The notes: generated from the sequence alone by a model not told the origin. Counted from the stretch's first letter, positions 8,846 to 18,396 are shown. The stretch is 64,000 nt of DNA from Amphritea opalescens (GCF_003957515.1 NZ_RQXW01000017.1:1-64000); one strand, 5' to 3'. Translations and numbers: made by a program.

Positions 8846-9607
8846 GTGAAAATTGAAATTTTGGGTTGTAGTGGCGGTATCGGTCAAGGACTGAAAACCA
8901 CCACCTTTTTGATCGACGAGACCCTGTTATTAGACGCTGGAACGGGCTTAGAACTGTTGACCATGGAGCGACTACTCAATATTCGCGATGTGGTGATTAC
9001 CCACGGCCATCTCGATCATATTATCGGCTTACCCCTGATGTTAGCGACCATCTTTGATCAACACCGCGCGCCTATCGATGTCTATGCGTTACCCGAAGTC
9101 ATTACCGCACTTAAAGAGCATATTTTTAACTGGACCATCTGGCCTGATTACACCACCCTGCCAGAAGACAATCCGATTATCAGACTCCACCCAGTCGATG
9201 TTGGCGATATCATGAACATCCAAGATAAAGCGATTGAAGTCATACCCGCCACGCATCCGACCCCCACTGCGGGCTATTTAATTAAAGATGCCAGTCACAG
9301 CTTTCTGTTTACCGGCGACAGCGGCCTCAATGAGCCACTCTCGGCACTGTTAAACCAACATCAACCGGAGCTCTTAATTATCGATGTATCCTTCATCGAT
9401 GAGTCCACGGCCTTAGCTCAGTTGAGCGGCCATCTCACTCCGTCGCTGTTAGCCCTGCAACTGAAATCACTTGAGTACAATCCCCGCATCGCCATTACTC
9501 ACCTTAAGCCGGGCGTTGAAGATCACATCATGCAACAGTGTCATCGTTTACTACCACAGCAGCAGGTAGACCGTTTACTACAGGGCGAAGTCATCACCCT
9601 GCGTTAA
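8846..9607 (+). CDS. metallo-beta-lactamase-fold cyclic nucleotide phosphodiesterase (class II-like)
   Basis: A 253-residue metallo-beta-lactamase-fold hydrolase with the motif THGHLDHIIGLP (H53, H55, D57, H58), followed by GDSG and THLKPG metal-ligand segments. The HLDH-containing signature and the early GCSGG turn resemble class II 3',5'-cyclic nucleotide phosphodiesterases (CpdP/yeast PDE1 type) more than RNase Z or glyoxalase II. Position supports this: it is divergent from the CHASE2 adenylate cyclase, sharing a 230-base promoter region. GTG start at 8846 with GGAG seven bases upstream. There is no signal peptide, so it is cytoplasmic. Alternative reading: a generic MBL hydrolase with another phosphodiester substrate. 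Confidence 0.75.
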   Translation: MKIEILGCSGGIGQGLKTTTFLIDETLLLDAGTGLELLTMERLLNIRDVVITHGHLDHIIGLPLMLATIFDQHRAPIDVYALPEVITALKEHIFNWTIWPDYTTLPEDNPIIRLHPVDVGDIMNIQDKAIEVIPATHPTPTAGYLIKDASHSFLFTGDSGLNEPLSALLNQHQPELLIIDVSFIDESTALAQLSGHLTPSLLALQLKSLEYNPRIAITHLKPGVEDHIMQQCHRLLPQQQVDRLLQGEVITLR

Positions 9608-9667
9608 TTAAGCCCAGCAACCCACAGCCCTAAGGCTTATCACGACTAAATGGTTTAAACGGGTTGT

Positions 9668-11287
9668 TTAGTGAGCCGCTGCGGGTACCGGCCCAGCATC
9701 TTCCAATAAAGCAGTACCCACCAGGGTAATATTCTGATCGGCAGCGCTTGTGCCCGAAGCGCCATAACTAGTCACTGCTCCTTCCGCCTGAGCACCCACA
9801 AGATCAAAGGTTAGCTGTCCACTCATATTGGTATCGATACCATCCTCGGTACACTGACCACCGCTACAGCTACCCGCTAAGGTCAACTGACCGCCTTGAA
9901 GCACCGCGTCTAAATCTGTCTTTACACCGGCCTCTTCCGTCAGGTTATAGATACGTATCCCCGCGCCATCATTGATTTCGGCATTAATATTCACCTGCTC
10001 AATCTGCTGAGCATCCCAATCAACCATCACATAGGTGCCGGAAGCGTAGCGTCCCGCCAGCGCATGACCCGAATCGATCGCCACCAACGTACCGCTAGCC
10101 CCCGTATCAATCTGAGGAGCGGTTAAGCTGGTTGATTCACTCGTGTGGGTATACAGATAGGAACCACTGCGCGCAGAGACTAGTGCAGCCAGTTCGCTAG
10201 GGGTGGTTAAGCTATCGCTGTAGATAAAGTGAAATCCACCCTTTAAGGCCTGCTCGGTGTTATTTTCGACTAAACTAAACTCTGAATTCCAACGTCCCCA
10301 AGTAACCTTTGCCCCACCCAATTCGATCGTATCCTCGCCGGAGATTGATGCAGCGCCGCCACGCGCAGTAAACTCACAGGGAGCACAGGCGTGGTTGGTA
10401 ATATTAGGCTGCGGCGCTTTATGCGTAATACCGGTCAGAAAACGATCCTCTGTTTCGCCACCACTCGCATCATCAAGTTGCTCTAGGGTTATTGAGGAAG
10501 TACCGTCTGCCACGACAGAGCCATTACCCGCGATAAAACCACCAGTATCACTATCTTGAGTAAACGCAACCGCCACTAGCGAACCATTGGGGGCCTTATT
10601 CGCATCACTGACACCATTAGAATCAGATCGATCGATCTGATTCTCAGTCTCTGGATTTGCCGCAGGAATCACCGGACGATCACCGCCTTTTTTACGCAAT
10701 AGATAATCACCGGTACGCCCGTTAGCCGAGCTTTTCTTAATCGAACCATTTTCCTTAATGGTGACACCCTCACCGGCACTCACGAGCACCTGTGTAACCT
10801 TGGTCTTCACCTCAATAGCGCCTTCAATGGTTTCACAGTAAACGCCTTCTGGCGTATATTGCACGCCATAATGGGTACCGCGAATACCGATAGTCGCTAC
10901 AGTGGTCTCAAGACGGTAATTATCCTGATTAGCTTTGCCAATCTGACCAGAAATAGTGCGCATCCCACCTTTTAGCAGCTTTAAAATAGCTTTGCCCTCT
11001 TCCGGTTGCTGCTTGTCAAACTGATAGGTCGCGATCTGGAATTCAGAATCGGGCTTCAATGCGAGCCGAGAGTGGTCGCTAAAGCGTAACTGCAACCGCC
11101 CTGTCTTGCCGGTAACCAACAAGTCATCGGCATAGATATCCGCATGACGCTTCAACAGCCGCTCACTGCCATCCGCCCCCTTAGCGATATTCTCACCAAC
11201 ACTCAAAATCACGCTGCCAACAACCTCAGCGGCACTGGCCAATCCCGTACAGAGAAGCAATACAACGGTAAAAAATAGAGATCTCAT
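9668..11287 (-). CDS. periplasmic FecR-domain protein
   Basis: A 539-residue exported protein. A signal peptide (residues 1-19, cleavage after LASA) is followed by a FecR domain at about 45-150. The core has the pattern of that fold: LLVTGKTGRLQLRFSD, then ALKPDSEFQIATY, then TIGIRGTHYGVQY, which is the usual GTxF-like end. Unlike FecR of iron transport there is no cytoplasmic anti-sigma part and no membrane helix, so it is not a classical sigma regulator. The rest (about 200-539) is low-complexity, Gly/Ser/Thr-rich and beta-strand-like with two Cys pairs (HACAPC; CSGGQC). It lies eight bases after the TPR/barrel gene and is surely co-transcribed. Genes of this type often accompany CHASE2 cyclases; a cell-envelope signal or adhesin-like role is inferred. 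Confidence 0.8.
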   Translation of the reverse strand: MRSLFFTVVLLLCTGLASAAEVVGSVILSVGENIAKGADGSERLLKRHADIYADDLLVTGKTGRLQLRFSDHSRLALKPDSEFQIATYQFDKQQPEEGKAILKLLKGGMRTISGQIGKANQDNYRLETTVATIGIRGTHYGVQYTPEGVYCETIEGAIEVKTKVTQVLVSAGEGVTIKENGSIKKSSANGRTGDYLLRKKGGDRPVIPAANPETENQIDRSDSNGVSDANKAPNGSLVAVAFTQDSDTGGFIAGNGSVVADGTSSITLEQLDDASGGETEDRFLTGITHKAPQPNITNHACAPCEFTARGGAASISGEDTIELGGAKVTWGRWNSEFSLVENNTEQALKGGFHFIYSDSLTTPSELAALVSARSGSYLYTHTSESTSLTAPQIDTGASGTLVAIDSGHALAGRYASGTYVMVDWDAQQIEQVNINAEINDGAGIRIYNLTEEAGVKTDLDAVLQGGQLTLAGSCSGGQCTEDGIDTNMSGQLTFDLVGAQAEGAVTSYGASGTSAADQNITLVGTALLEDAGPVPAAAH

Positions 11288-11295
11288 AGCCTACC

Positions 11296-12660
11296 TCACT
11301 TGAAGCTATAGCGTAGACCCAGCACTGTCTGCTGACGGTCATACTCATATAGCTCAATATTCGAATTAGCATGGCTTACACTATAGCCGGCCAAAACGGT
11401 CCAGTTATTTTCAACGGCCCACTCAAGGTTAAGATTGAAGATGGTGTAGTCATCTTGGCGTCGCACTCGATACAACCAGTCATCACCCTTATAACGGCTC
11501 GACTGAAAGGTTAAGGCCGGTGTTAATGTCAGCTTATCCGAAAGACTCAACTGCACTCCAAGATTCGCCCCCCAAAAGAAGCGATCCACTTGTGCATCCG
11601 CTAATATGCCAGCGGTATCCGGTGTTTCCTGGCCAACAAAGGCCCCAGCAAACCAGAGAGGCTTCCAGCGGTGATTGCCTGACAGCAGATAGTTGCCTCC
11701 CAGATAAGACTGGGTACTATCCTTCCAGCTAGAATCAACATAATCCAGCGAACTAATCCCGCCGTATAAACGCCATTGGGACTGTTTATCCAGTTGGTGG
11801 GTCCAGCTACCATTGATACCCAGCAGATCACGATAACCTTCACCATCACGACTAAAATGCTGTAAATCTGCGCCTAATCGGTAGCGGTTGTTCTGTTGTG
11901 TCCAACTATGCCCTCCCGATAGCGATAACGTGCTGAAATCCTGTTCAGATTCATTATCGTAGTAACGGAAGTTCCCCTTTAAACTGACATCCAACTGACG
12001 ATCGGCGGCATATTGATGTTCAATGGTGCTGCCCATCTGTACCCGGTTAAACGGGTCGCCTTGCCCTAGGGCATCACTGCTAAGCGAAACGATCGTTGTC
12101 TGAGATTCGGGCCCGGAATTAATATTGCTATCGTAGCCCCGCCAGACTTCGATAAAACTACGCACCCGCGTGATGGGAAAACTTTGCTGGTTGATACGAT
12201 CGAGGTAGGTCGCAATGCGAACACGGGTATTATCCGGCGGATTCAGTAACAGCACCGCCTCAAAGAGCTGCTGGGCTTTATCGAACTGCTCTAAAAGATA
12301 ATAACCACGGGCCAGCTCCAACGATACTAGCGGGTTCTCAGGGGCGAAGAATGCTACACGCTCCAGCGCAAACACTCCTTCGCTAACATGGCCGCTGTCG
12401 ATCGCGGCGACACCATATTGAAGATCAAAGGTGGGGTCGCCTTCTAAATCATCGATATAGTTTAAGGCAAGATCATAAGCTTCACTAAAACGCCCGGCAT
12501 CCAATAAGGCTTTAACCTCTTCTGCCCCATGATCAGAAGCAGGATTCTCTGAGGCAAAGCTATGGCTGCAGGACAGAATTGTTAACAACGCAATTCCTGT
12601 CAGTTTAATCAAAGTAGCCTCTCCAATAATTCGGGCACCAAAAACGTTAAACAACGACAT
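11296..12660 (-). CDS. outer-membrane protein with TPR periplasmic region and beta-barrel
   Basis: A 454-residue exported protein. After an N-terminal signal region (hydrophobic about 17-35, ending SFASE), residues 45-150 form TPR-like helices (SEAYDLALNYIDDL; ALERVAFFAPENPLVSLELARGYY; split here, full stretch at 12250-12400). From about 165 to the C terminus the sequence alternates amphipathic strands and ends in YSFK with aromatic spacing, as in an outer-membrane barrel. TPR plus C-terminal barrel is the plan of surface lipoprotein assembly modifier (SLAM, DUF560)-like proteins. It is first in an operon with the FecR protein. It may export or display the FecR protein or another substrate; that is inference. 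Confidence 0.72.
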   Translation of the reverse strand: MSLFNVFGARIIGEATLIKLTGIALLTILSCSHSFASENPASDHGAEEVKALLDAGRFSEAYDLALNYIDDLEGDPTFDLQYGVAAIDSGHVSEGVFALERVAFFAPENPLVSLELARGYYLLEQFDKAQQLFEAVLLLNPPDNTRVRIATYLDRINQQSFPITRVRSFIEVWRGYDSNINSGPESQTTIVSLSSDALGQGDPFNRVQMGSTIEHQYAADRQLDVSLKGNFRYYDNESEQDFSTLSLSGGHSWTQQNNRYRLGADLQHFSRDGEGYRDLLGINGSWTHQLDKQSQWRLYGGISSLDYVDSSWKDSTQSYLGGNYLLSGNHRWKPLWFAGAFVGQETPDTAGILADAQVDRFFWGANLGVQLSLSDKLTLTPALTFQSSRYKGDDWLYRVRRQDDYTIFNLNLEWAVENNWTVLAGYSVSHANSNIELYEYDRQQTVLGLRYSFK

Positions 12661-12833
12661 AGGTCACTGCGTAATGATCAACTATAAAGAAAAAATAAAA
12701 CAAATTAACCCTGTTTATGACATTTCTAACGATTTGTCACCGAAACAGACTTAACCCGCTAAACTAGAAGGAGGATCAACATCTTCAAGGAAGGGTTGAG
12801 TAACCAATTTATACAACCGCCACGGAGCTAGCA

Positions 12834-13043
12834 ATGCACTCATCAATAGAGCACCGTTCACCCCAAAAAGCGGCCACCGATTCACCCTGCCAACGCAATT
12901 GCTGCCTCAATGAACAGGATATCTGTATGGGGTGCTACCGGACACTCCAAGAAATCTTAGACTGGCATGGTTCAAGCACAGCCGAAAAAGAGGCCATTTT
13001 AGCCCTCTGCCAAGAGAGACGGCAGCAGCAGTTACACCGCTAA
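12834..13043 (+). CDS. DUF1289 family small cysteine-rich protein
   Basis: A 69-residue protein with the DUF1289 cysteine pattern SPCQRNC..., then CMGCYRTLQEILDW (Cys at about 19, 23, 32 and 35). The spacing suggests a small metal- or Fe-S-binding knuckle. Length is typical of the family. The start has GGAG at a good distance (CACGGAGCTAGCA before the ATG). Its last 12 bases overlap the end of recQ on the opposite strand. Function of the family is unknown. Confidence 0.85.
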   Translation: MHSSIEHRSPQKAATDSPCQRNCCLNEQDICMGCYRTLQEILDWHGSSTAEKEAILALCQERRQQQLHR

Positions 13044-14960
13044 CTGCTCTACCTTGTTTCGAATATCCGCATACCGAAGTGCTTCACAACAGCCAAACCC
13101 ACTCAGCTGACGCACTTTATGACGCGTAAACAACGGCATACTGATACCGGCAAGAAAGCGACACTGGGTATCCAGTGTCAATGTACTCCTAAGGTGCTGA
13201 CGCAACCCCGTTAAGTCATTCAGCAATTGTTGATCGGAAGGCCAGCGAGGTGATAACGAATATTCAAGTCTGACCGATTGACCTCGACAAGAGGAACAAT
13301 GGCCACACTGCTCAGCACTGTTATGGTCATCAAAGTACAGTGCTAAGCAATGACTCAAGCAGCTATCCAACTCAAAAAACTTCACTAATGCCGCGATTCG
13401 CGCAATCTCTTTATGCTCTTTATCGATAAAGTAATCATACAGCTGCTGCCCTAGTGCAGGCTCGGCTAACCGCTGCTCATCGACCTGATAAACCTCAGTC
13501 ACTTTTTTTGTTTCCAACTCGAGCAAACGCTGCTCTTGTAGATAATCTAAGGCAGCCACCACACGTTTACGATCACAATGATAACCCTGCAACAGTGCCT
13601 CAAAATCCAACGTACCCCACACCCGCTTAAACTGAGTGTGGGCCAATACCGCCGTCAAAAACGCTTTTCGCTCACCCTGAAAACGGTCAAGAATCTGCTC
13701 CTGCGGCTGCAACAGCTTATATTTAAAATCGGCAAAATACGCATAGAGTGGTTGCACCACGCCGAGCAACTCTAACTGTACCAAAAGGGTTTTCATCGGT
13801 AGCTGGCGGATATTACTGGCCGTGGATAACGCGTTGAGTTGCAGCTCCCACTGCCCGTTCTGAGATTCACTGCGGATATTATTCAGGACAAACTCAATCC
13901 CCTCTAATTCAGGGGTGTCACCATAAACAAAATTTTCTACCGTATTCAGGCCATCTAGATTAGCCAGAGTAATACAGTTGGACGGCAACCCATCACGGCC
14001 AGCGCGGCCGATCTCCTGACTGTAGTTCTCAATCGATTTAGGTAGATCATAATGAATAACAAAACGGATATTACTTTTATCGATGCCCATACCAAAAGCG
14101 ATGGTAGCAACCACCACATCGATCTTTCCCGACATAAAATCCGTTTGAATCTGCTGCCGCTTTTGATCTTCAAAGCCCGCATGATACGCCGACGCGCGCA
14201 CACCCTGTTTCACCAGAAAGTCAGCCACCTGCTCGGCACTGTGTTGCAAGGTAACGTAGACAATACCGGCCCCTTGCTGCTGTCGAATCAGTTCGATCAA
14301 ACGGCTGTTTTTTTCTTCACTCGCAACCGACAACACGGTTAAATCAAGGTTAGGTCGATAAAAACCGGTCTGAACAATATGGTCGTCCGTTATCGCAAAT
14401 TTGCGGGCCATATCCAACTTTACCTGTTGTGTCGCGGTGGCGGTTAGCAGCAGTACCAGCGGAATATTCAGCGCTTCACGATAAGCGGGTAGCTTCAGAT
14501 AATCGGGGCGAAAGTTATGCCCCCATTCAGAGATGCAATGCGCCTCATCCACCACCAACATCGATACCGATATCGATTGGATAAATTGGCGAAAGCGTTC
14601 ATTCTTAAATCGCTCGACCGATACCATTAGAATTTTAGTGGTGCCATTACGCACATCACTCATCACCTGCCGGTTTTGCTCTGGCGTGAGTGTTGAATCG
14701 ATACTCGCCGCGGGAATACCTTTTTTTGCCAGAAAAGCTAATTGGTCTTTCATCAGCGCCAGTAGTGGCGACACCACCAAAGTTAAATGTGGCAAGCAGG
14801 TGGCGGTGAGTTGATAACAGAGAGATTTCCCAGAACCCGTTGGGAAAATGGCCAGCGATGATTCCCCCTGCAACAGCTGTCGAATCGTCTGTTCCTGTCC
14901 AGGCCGAAACTGATCAAAACCAAACCATTGCTGTAAAGTGTCGTGCAGTGCTACCGACAT
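13032..14960 (-). CDS. RecQ-family ATP-dependent DNA helicase
   Basis: A 642-residue superfamily 2 helicase. Q-motif region FGFDQFRPGQEQTI (13-26), Walker A TGSGKS (41-46), DEAH box in VVDEAHCISEWGH (about 135-147), motif VI in QEIGRAGRDG. The RecQ zinc-binding region is visible near the C-terminal third as CLSHC then CGHCSSC. There is no obvious HRDC domain in the remaining tail. Compared with E. coli RecQ the C-terminal half (RQC/winged helix) is divergent, so this may be a RecQ subfamily distinct from the housekeeping one. Start supported by GAGAGG upstream of the ATG. Monocistronic; ends tail-to-tail over the DUF1289 gene. Confidence 0.88.
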   Translation of the reverse strand: MSVALHDTLQQWFGFDQFRPGQEQTIRQLLQGESSLAIFPTGSGKSLCYQLTATCLPHLTLVVSPLLALMKDQLAFLAKKGIPAASIDSTLTPEQNRQVMSDVRNGTTKILMVSVERFKNERFRQFIQSISVSMLVVDEAHCISEWGHNFRPDYLKLPAYREALNIPLVLLLTATATQQVKLDMARKFAITDDHIVQTGFYRPNLDLTVLSVASEEKNSRLIELIRQQQGAGIVYVTLQHSAEQVADFLVKQGVRASAYHAGFEDQKRQQIQTDFMSGKIDVVVATIAFGMGIDKSNIRFVIHYDLPKSIENYSQEIGRAGRDGLPSNCITLANLDGLNTVENFVYGDTPELEGIEFVLNNIRSESQNGQWELQLNALSTASNIRQLPMKTLLVQLELLGVVQPLYAYFADFKYKLLQPQEQILDRFQGERKAFLTAVLAHTQFKRVWGTLDFEALLQGYHCDRKRVVAALDYLQEQRLLELETKKVTEVYQVDEQRLAEPALGQQLYDYFIDKEHKEIARIAALVKFFELDSCLSHCLALYFDDHNSAEQCGHCSSCRGQSVRLEYSLSPRWPSDQQLLNDLTGLRQHLRSTLTLDTQCRFLAGISMPLFTRHKVRQLSGFGCCEALRYADIRNKVEQLAV

Positions 14961-15474
14961 AATCGCCTCTCCCTGTTCGGGCTCTCAAGAAAATCCCTGA
15001 GTATACCCTTGATTATCATGTTCAATCCCTTTGTCAGGCAGAAATACCTGATGAACGCTTATGATGACCCCATTATCTTCGTTGAAGCAGGCCTGCTGCT
15101 CATAACAACCCCTTTGCACGTCGTTAACTCATGTAACTCTTATTCCTAAGACAGATGATAGACAGCAAGATAGTGTTCGAAAAATCAGATTTTGCTATTT
15201 AGAGGAGTACATTATTCAGTAGGTATGCGCGCGGGTAATTATTTGGCTGTAGCCAAAGCAAAGCAGAAAGAAGACGCATAAAAAAGGGAGGACATACGCA
15301 TATGCCCTCCCAAAAAGGTGATCCAGAAGGATCTGTGTGTCAAGACAAGGCAGGCTTAGAGGAACCTGCCAGATAGAACTGAGTCTCTAGGCCAACGCAT
15401 TAGCCCTGAGATAAAGCAATCGAACTGGCCAGTTCTCCACCAGCTCGACCATACAACTCATCGCTCGTTAGGGA
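14961..15474. other. intergenic region, 514 bases, with a terminator
   Basis: Holds the recQ promoter side (left) and the 3' end of the aminotransferase operon (right). Structures seen: the terminator at 15280-15311 and a small inverted repeat GGCAGG/CCTGCC at 15349-15370 between it and the aminotransferase stop. No convincing coding sequence; the in-frame stretch at 14943-15149 has no ribosome binding site or recognisable content. Confidence 0.55.
15280..15311 (-). terminator. Rho-independent terminator of the aminotransferase operon
   Basis: GGGAGG (15286-15291) pairs with CCTCCC (15306-15311), and the inner CATA/TATG continues the stem around a CGCA loop. On the minus strand six T residues follow. 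It lies 160 bases beyond the aminotransferase stop. Confidence 0.75.
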
Positions 15475-16827
15475 TTAAGCGACAATCATGCCTTCACGGG
15501 TCACAAAGTCGAGCGTCTCATCCAACGCTTTACCCAGTTTCTCGATCATCTCATCGATCTGCGCTTCATTGACGATCAATGGTGGACAGAATGCTAGAGA
15601 GTTACCGGCAACCGCCCGAGTAATCATGCCATGGTTCTGACAGGCCTGTACCGCAAAAGCCCCCGCCGCGCCATTATTAAAGGCTTCGCCGGTTTTCTTA
15701 TTGGCGACCATTTCCACTGCACCGACCATACCCGCACCGCGAACTTCACCCACCAATGGATGATCTCGGAATTCAGCCATACGTTTCTGCATGTATTCAC
15801 CGATTGTCGCCGCATGACCAAAGATATTATCCCGCTCATAAATTTCTAGCGTTTTCAGTGCCACAGCCGATGCAACAGGGTGACCCGAATAGGTAAAGCC
15901 ATGACCAAAGGCACCCACTGCAGCGCTCGGTTCAATCATCGCCTCATACATATCACCGCGAATCGCCGCTGCACTGATCGGCATATAAGCAGACGACAAC
16001 TGTTTCGCCATCGACATCATGTCAGGTTTTTCGATACCCACGGTGGTGCAACCAAAGTCATTACCCGTACGGCCAAAACCGGTGATGACTTCATCGGCCC
16101 AGAACAGGATATCGTACTTATTCAGTACCGCCTGCACTTTCTGATAATAGCCCTTAGGTGGCACAATCACGCCGCTAGCGCCGGTAATCGGCTCTGCAAT
16201 AAAGGCCGCAATCGTGTTCGCGCCCTCTTTCAGTATCAGCTGTTCTAAGTTGTTAACGATACGGTCAACAAACTGCTCTTCAGATTCACCTGGCAGCGCA
16301 CCACGGTAGTAATGCGGCGCATCCGTCCGCAAAATACCGAGGGCATCAAACGGCAGATCAAAATAGGTATGGTTAGCATGCAAGCCGGTCAGGCAAGCAG
16401 CCGCCAAGGTTACACCATGGTATGAACGTTCACGGGCAATGATCTTGAATTTCTCAGGCTTACCAATGGCGTTGTTGTAATACCGCAGCATCTTAATCTG
16501 ACTATCATTGGCATCACTACCAGAGTTACCAAAGAATACTTTGGCATTCTCAACCGGCAGCATCGCGGTTAGCTTATCAGCCAGATCCATACCCACCTGA
16601 TGGGTTTTACCACCAAACATATGGGAAAAGGACAGTTGACCCATCTGCTCAGCCGCCGCATCGATCAATTCACGATTATTATAGCCAAGGGATGTACACC
16701 ATAAGCCGGCAAGCGCTTCGAGGTACTGATTACCTTCGTTATCATAAACATAAGCACCGTCACCTCGCTCCATTGTCAGCGTTTCAGTGGCTTTAAAATT
16801 AGTTGTTGGGTAGATCAAATTACTCAT
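15475..16827 (-). CDS. class III PLP aminotransferase (omega-amino acid/amine:pyruvate type)
   Basis: A 450-residue class III aminotransferase. The N-terminal YLEALAGLWCTSLGY block, the NSGSDANDSQIKM cofactor phosphate-binding segment, FWADEVITGFGRTG and the PLP lysine region MSMAKQLSSAYMP (Lys near 285) are all clear. The family covers GABA, polyamine, beta-alanine and taurine transaminases using pyruvate or 2-oxoglutarate. It follows a succinate-semialdehyde-type dehydrogenase by 23 bases in one operon, so an omega-amino acid such as GABA is a likely substrate. No sulfoacetaldehyde acetyltransferase is nearby, which argues against a taurine pathway. Start has GGAG upstream. Divergent LysR gene at 18468 is the probable regulator. 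Confidence 0.87.
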   Translation of the reverse strand: MSNLIYPTTNFKATETLTMERGDGAYVYDNEGNQYLEALAGLWCTSLGYNNRELIDAAAEQMGQLSFSHMFGGKTHQVGMDLADKLTAMLPVENAKVFFGNSGSDANDSQIKMLRYYNNAIGKPEKFKIIARERSYHGVTLAAACLTGLHANHTYFDLPFDALGILRTDAPHYYRGALPGESEEQFVDRIVNNLEQLILKEGANTIAAFIAEPITGASGVIVPPKGYYQKVQAVLNKYDILFWADEVITGFGRTGNDFGCTTVGIEKPDMMSMAKQLSSAYMPISAAAIRGDMYEAMIEPSAAVGAFGHGFTYSGHPVASAVALKTLEIYERDNIFGHAATIGEYMQKRMAEFRDHPLVGEVRGAGMVGAVEMVANKKTGEAFNNGAAGAFAVQACQNHGMITRAVAGNSLAFCPPLIVNEAQIDEMIEKLGKALDETLDFVTREGMIVA

Positions 16828-16850
16828 AACACGTCTCCACTATGTGCAGC

Positions 16851-18314
16851 TTATCGCTGTAATGCACCAAAACAGATGTACTTAGTTTCCAGATAATCAT
16901 CTAGACCATATTTAGAACCTTCACGGCCCTGACCTGACTCTTTAACACCACCGAAGGGAATCACTTCGGAGCTGATCGCTGTTTCATTCACACCGACCAT
17001 ACCGTATTCAACCGCTTCAGATACCCGCCAGCTTCGCCCCATACTCTCGGTATAAAGATAAGCTGCCAGGCCAAACTCAGTATCATTGGCCATCCGTATC
17101 GCATCCGCTTCAGTACTAAACTTAAAGACCGGTGCAACAGGGCCAAAAATCTCTTCGCGGAACACGCGCATATCGTCGGTCACATTGGTTAAAACGGTAG
17201 GCTGGTAGAAACAAGCCCCCTGTTCACCCGGCTGACCACCGATCACGACGATTGCGCCCTCTTCAACAGCATTCTGTACTTTAGAATGAATCTCTTTAGC
17301 CGCTTTCTCAGTAATCACTGGGCCATGAGTCGTGCCAGCCTCAAAACCATTACCGATACGGAACTCGCTGACCGCCGCACTGAATTTTTCGACGAATGCA
17401 TCATAGATACCTTCCTGCACTAACAAACGGTTAGCACAGATACAGGTCTGGCCTGAGTTACGGTATTTAGCGGTTAACGCACCGGCCACCGCGATATCTA
17501 AATCGGCATCATCAAAAATGATGACTGGCGCATTGCCGCCCAACTCCATCGAGGTGCGTTTCACGGTATCGGCACACTGTTTCATCAACAGTTTGCCCAC
17601 CGGCGTAGAACCGGTAAAGGTGACTTTCTTAACCGTAGGGTTAGAGGTCATCTCACCACCAATCGCGGGCGCATCTATACCGGGTACAACATTAAACAGT
17701 CCAGCCGGTAACCCAGCACGGTTAGCCAGTTCGACCAGCGCCAACGCCGATAATGGTGTTTCAGCGGCGGGCTTCAATACGATAGCGCAACCGACCGCTA
17801 GGGCTGGGCCGGCTTTACGTGTAATCATTGCATTGGGGAAGTTCCACGGCGTAATCGCCGCAACCACACCCACCGGCTGCTTAACCACCACACCGCGACG
17901 ATCGGATGGGGTTGGAATAATATCACCGTAAACCCGCTTACCTTCTTCAGCAAACCACTTAACGAAGGATGCACCGTAGGCCACTTCGCCACGGGATTCA
18001 GCTAATGTCTTGCCCTGCTCTGCAGTCATAATAATGGCAAGGTCTTCGGTATTATCGAGGATCAGTTGATGCCACTTTTCCAGCACATCACTACGGCTTT
18101 TCGCCGGCAACGCCTTCCATTCGATCATGGCTCGAGCGGCCGCATCGATCGCCCGTCGGGTTTCAGTTGCACCCACACTCGCCACATCAGCCAAATGCTG
18201 ACCGGTGGCGGGGTCTGTGACGGCAAAGGTTTCACCCTGATCACCATCAACCCAAGCACCATCAATAAAGGCCTGAGTTTTAAGTAATGATGCATCTTTT
18301 AATTGTATTGTCAT
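16851..18314 (-). CDS. gabD: NAD(P)-dependent succinate-semialdehyde dehydrogenase (GabD-like)
   Basis: A 487-residue aldehyde dehydrogenase. Catalytic Cys291 is in NSGQTCICANR and general-base Glu257 in MELGGNAP. The nucleotide loop GSTPVGK is at 235-241, and ITPWNFPNAMITRK at about 154-167 carries the active-site Asn. The double-Cys CIC and overall pattern fit the GabD subgroup. It is the first gene of an operon with the class III aminotransferase, giving the last two steps from GABA (or another omega-amino acid) to a dicarboxylate. It might also oxidise gamma-glutamyl-aminobutyraldehyde, since no separate PuuC is seen in the window. Start has GGAGAG upstream. Confidence 0.87.
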   Translation of the reverse strand: MTIQLKDASLLKTQAFIDGAWVDGDQGETFAVTDPATGQHLADVASVGATETRRAIDAAARAMIEWKALPAKSRSDVLEKWHQLILDNTEDLAIIMTAEQGKTLAESRGEVAYGASFVKWFAEEGKRVYGDIIPTPSDRRGVVVKQPVGVVAAITPWNFPNAMITRKAGPALAVGCAIVLKPAAETPLSALALVELANRAGLPAGLFNVVPGIDAPAIGGEMTSNPTVKKVTFTGSTPVGKLLMKQCADTVKRTSMELGGNAPVIIFDDADLDIAVAGALTAKYRNSGQTCICANRLLVQEGIYDAFVEKFSAAVSEFRIGNGFEAGTTHGPVITEKAAKEIHSKVQNAVEEGAIVVIGGQPGEQGACFYQPTVLTNVTDDMRVFREEIFGPVAPVFKFSTEADAIRMANDTEFGLAAYLYTESMGRSWRVSEAVEYGMVGVNETAISSEVIPFGGVKESGQGREGSKYGLDDYLETKYICFGALQR

Positions 18315-18396
18315 GCTTTCTCTCCGGCAGACATTCGCTCAGCTAACTGCGTTATAACTGTATTTATAGATCGACAAAGCTTTTGCTTATATAATT

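Noticed and set aside
15880-16248. 122-residue frame antisense to the aminotransferase
   Set aside because: Antisense to a conserved enzyme with all motifs; no independent support.
15475-18314. Taurine catabolic operon (taurine:pyruvate aminotransferase)
   Set aside because: The partner is a succinate-semialdehyde-type dehydrogenase and no sulfoacetaldehyde acetyltransferase is present, so a GABA-type route is favoured.
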